Assembly: GCA_026419785.1 (NCBI GenBank)
Contig: JAODTK010001155.1
Location: 62,001-126,000 of the forward strand
Direction of reading: 5' to 3'
DNA from: Sclerodactyla briareus
Taxonomy: Eukaryota; Echinodermata; Holothuroidea; Dendrochirotida; Sclerodactylidae
Length of the DNA: 64,000 nt
The notes under the pieces are model-generated. The model had not been told where the DNA came from. It saw only the letters and a list, made by a program, of their open reading frames with translations, and searched no databases. Both the position numbers and the translations under genes were made by a program. Shown piece by piece: positions 62,470 through 64,000 of the stretch. How positions within the stretch are numbered: the first letter of the stretch is position 1; each line of letters opens with the position of its first letter.

Positions 62470-62780
62470 TACCTTCAATGAATTATTATTGAATGCTCGG
62501 CTATGATCAGAAGCGGAGGAACAGTGTCGCGGGGTAGGGAGGGAGCATGTCAGAACCTTGCCCACTCGGTTGCTCAGCTTCTGGATGTGATCTTGAGCTA
62601 ACTTGGCTGAATGATGCAAACACGCAAAGAGAAAATGGGGGATGCATGAGACTAGAGTAGCTGACACAGTCCATCGAGTGGTGTTTATCGATGGCTTATA
62701 ATACATCTGACTGACGGACGATATGATGACTAACGTCCTGGGGGAGGGATTTGTGGAGTCGAAGTGGAGTTTAGACAAAT
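62470..62780 (-). mobile_element. Possible LINE RT C-terminal scrap
   Basis: A minus-strand ORF contains LAQDHIQKLSNRVGKVLT, which resembles the IQKLQNRAARVIT motif near the end of many jockey-group RTs. No other motif confirms it. Confidence 0.4.
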
Positions 62781-64000
62781 GTTTGAAAAGTTTTAAAAAA
62801 TGACCAGTTATTCATAACCAAGTATCTCCTGTTCATGATGAACAGAGTCTAGTGTAAAATGCTATTCTTTTCCTGGTAGGTGCCATATGATCCGATTTCT
62901 GATCGCGTCGCATGTTCAACAGATCTCGCATGCCATGTTAATTATGTAACACACCGACAACATGGTAGCTGGGGTGCCACGGATCGAGTGGCAAAATTAA
63001 CAAGGGAATAAAAATGTCCCGAAAATGGAAATTCAAATGGCAGCATTTGATTGGCCCCTGCCCTATCAGTCCTAGGGAACGCTGTATATACGTGCTGAGG
63101 TACAGCTGACCTATTTATCCCACTCAATCGTTTCTGGATGATATCACTATCTATCGTATCACCTTGTATTAAGGATTTCTAATACGCCCCGTTTATCTTT
63201 TCCGTGGCAATTGCCCATCCACGATATCTGTTCAAGGGTAATTCTTTCCTAATTTGGAGAAACTCTCTCACTGCTTATTCTTCTTTCTTGCCGCTGCAGA
63301 GGATTCAATGAATTTGATGAACACTAAACGAGTTTGGGTGAAACTGGTGAGGAAATTTACCTTGAGGCGAATTTGCTCGTTAGGCTTTTGAATCAGTGCA
63401 AATTCCAAGTAACATAGTTTGCATGCTTTCCTTCAATTTGGCAAATTTACCCAAATTGACTCCAATGTATGTCCTTTGTTAAGTTTTGAGGACCCAAGCC
63501 TGCGAATGAGGCATGAATTAGATTGGTTCAGCCTTTTTCGGGAGAGACAGACACCCGCGGGCGAATGTATACTTTGAGTACATTCAATTGCAGCAATCAA
63601 TCAGTTATCACGCGAGTGTAAAACTCAGTCAAGAAGACTACAGCTATATTCTTCGTATGAGAAAATCTGCCAAGAACTACATCTGGGAACAAACTTTTCG
63701 AGTGGAAGCGAAAAGTGTGAGAATCCTCATTTCTATTATTACATTGGCTCCTATGGATTTGATTCCTTGACTCTCTTTCCGTTCTAACGTCGTAGAGTGT
63801 TCGGCGTTTTGTTTTTATTCAGTTTAGTTTTGAGAACCGTGAATCACCTTGGTCATGCAGGTTCCCATAACACCAAACAAGAATTAACCCCCACACGCAT
63901 ACACAAATATACACAGCAGGACTATCATAGTCTGAAGTGAACAATTGATCCTTTTTGTCGCTTGCATGTTACATCGGCCAAGCTAGTTGGCGGTACCGAA
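62781..64000. other. Unassigned stretch
   Basis: Short ORFs without domains. No RNA gene or repeat is recognised up to the right edge. Confidence 0.5.

Overview
The window looks like repeat-rich, AT-leaning nuclear DNA of an animal. There is no operon structure and no dense coding. Its content is decayed non-LTR retrotransposons (LINEs), one tRNA-derived SINE family, minisatellites and many microsatellites. The LINE mix (CR1-like, L2-like, other jockey-group, one RTE-like and one with a C-terminal zinc knuckle) and repeated TAGGCCTA palindromes suggest a marine invertebrate, possibly an echinoderm. The organism assignment is inference only.

Only one host gene can be argued with any strength. 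It is a GC-richer open reading frame at 41796-43308 with a serine-rich N-terminus, a long helical-looking body and a C-terminal MYND zinc finger. The finger lies in a different frame from the body, so the gene is broken, mis-sequenced or spliced in a way I cannot resolve. A second, unrecognised 128-codon ORF at 9399-9785 (minus) has protein-like composition but no family match.

Layout. 0-6.5 kb: a CR1-like LINE, GC-rich tandem and inverted repeats around an AAT microsatellite, an 80-bp tandem duplication, a second LINE, a GATA array and a 3' fragment of the first LINE family. 6.5-15.4 kb: mostly unassigned, with a SINE copy, a 249-bp tandem duplication and a minus-strand LINE split by poly(C). 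15.4-17.9 kb: a GC-rich minisatellite of about 47 bp per unit. 18-35.5 kb: unassigned DNA, scattered copies of a TGACCT-rich repeat, two GAGACC arrays (one with a perfect 28-bp palindrome), two LINEs, and a direct-repeat pair around a 121-bp foldback. 35.5-39.2 kb: four LINE pieces and a block of the TGACCT-rich repeat. 39-44 kb: the MYND gene. 47.4-56.0 kb: a CTAG-phased GCA/ACA satellite split by a nearly full-length L2-like LINE. 57-62.8 kb: a fuller SINE copy, a LINE with a clear reverse transcriptase, and a second TGACCT-repeat block.

Frame breaks are frequent, and short indels cluster in the satellites. Part of the decay may therefore be uncorrected long-read error, so reading-frame integrity should be judged cautiously. 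I found no CRISPR array, rRNA, intact tRNA gene or intact transposon ORF.
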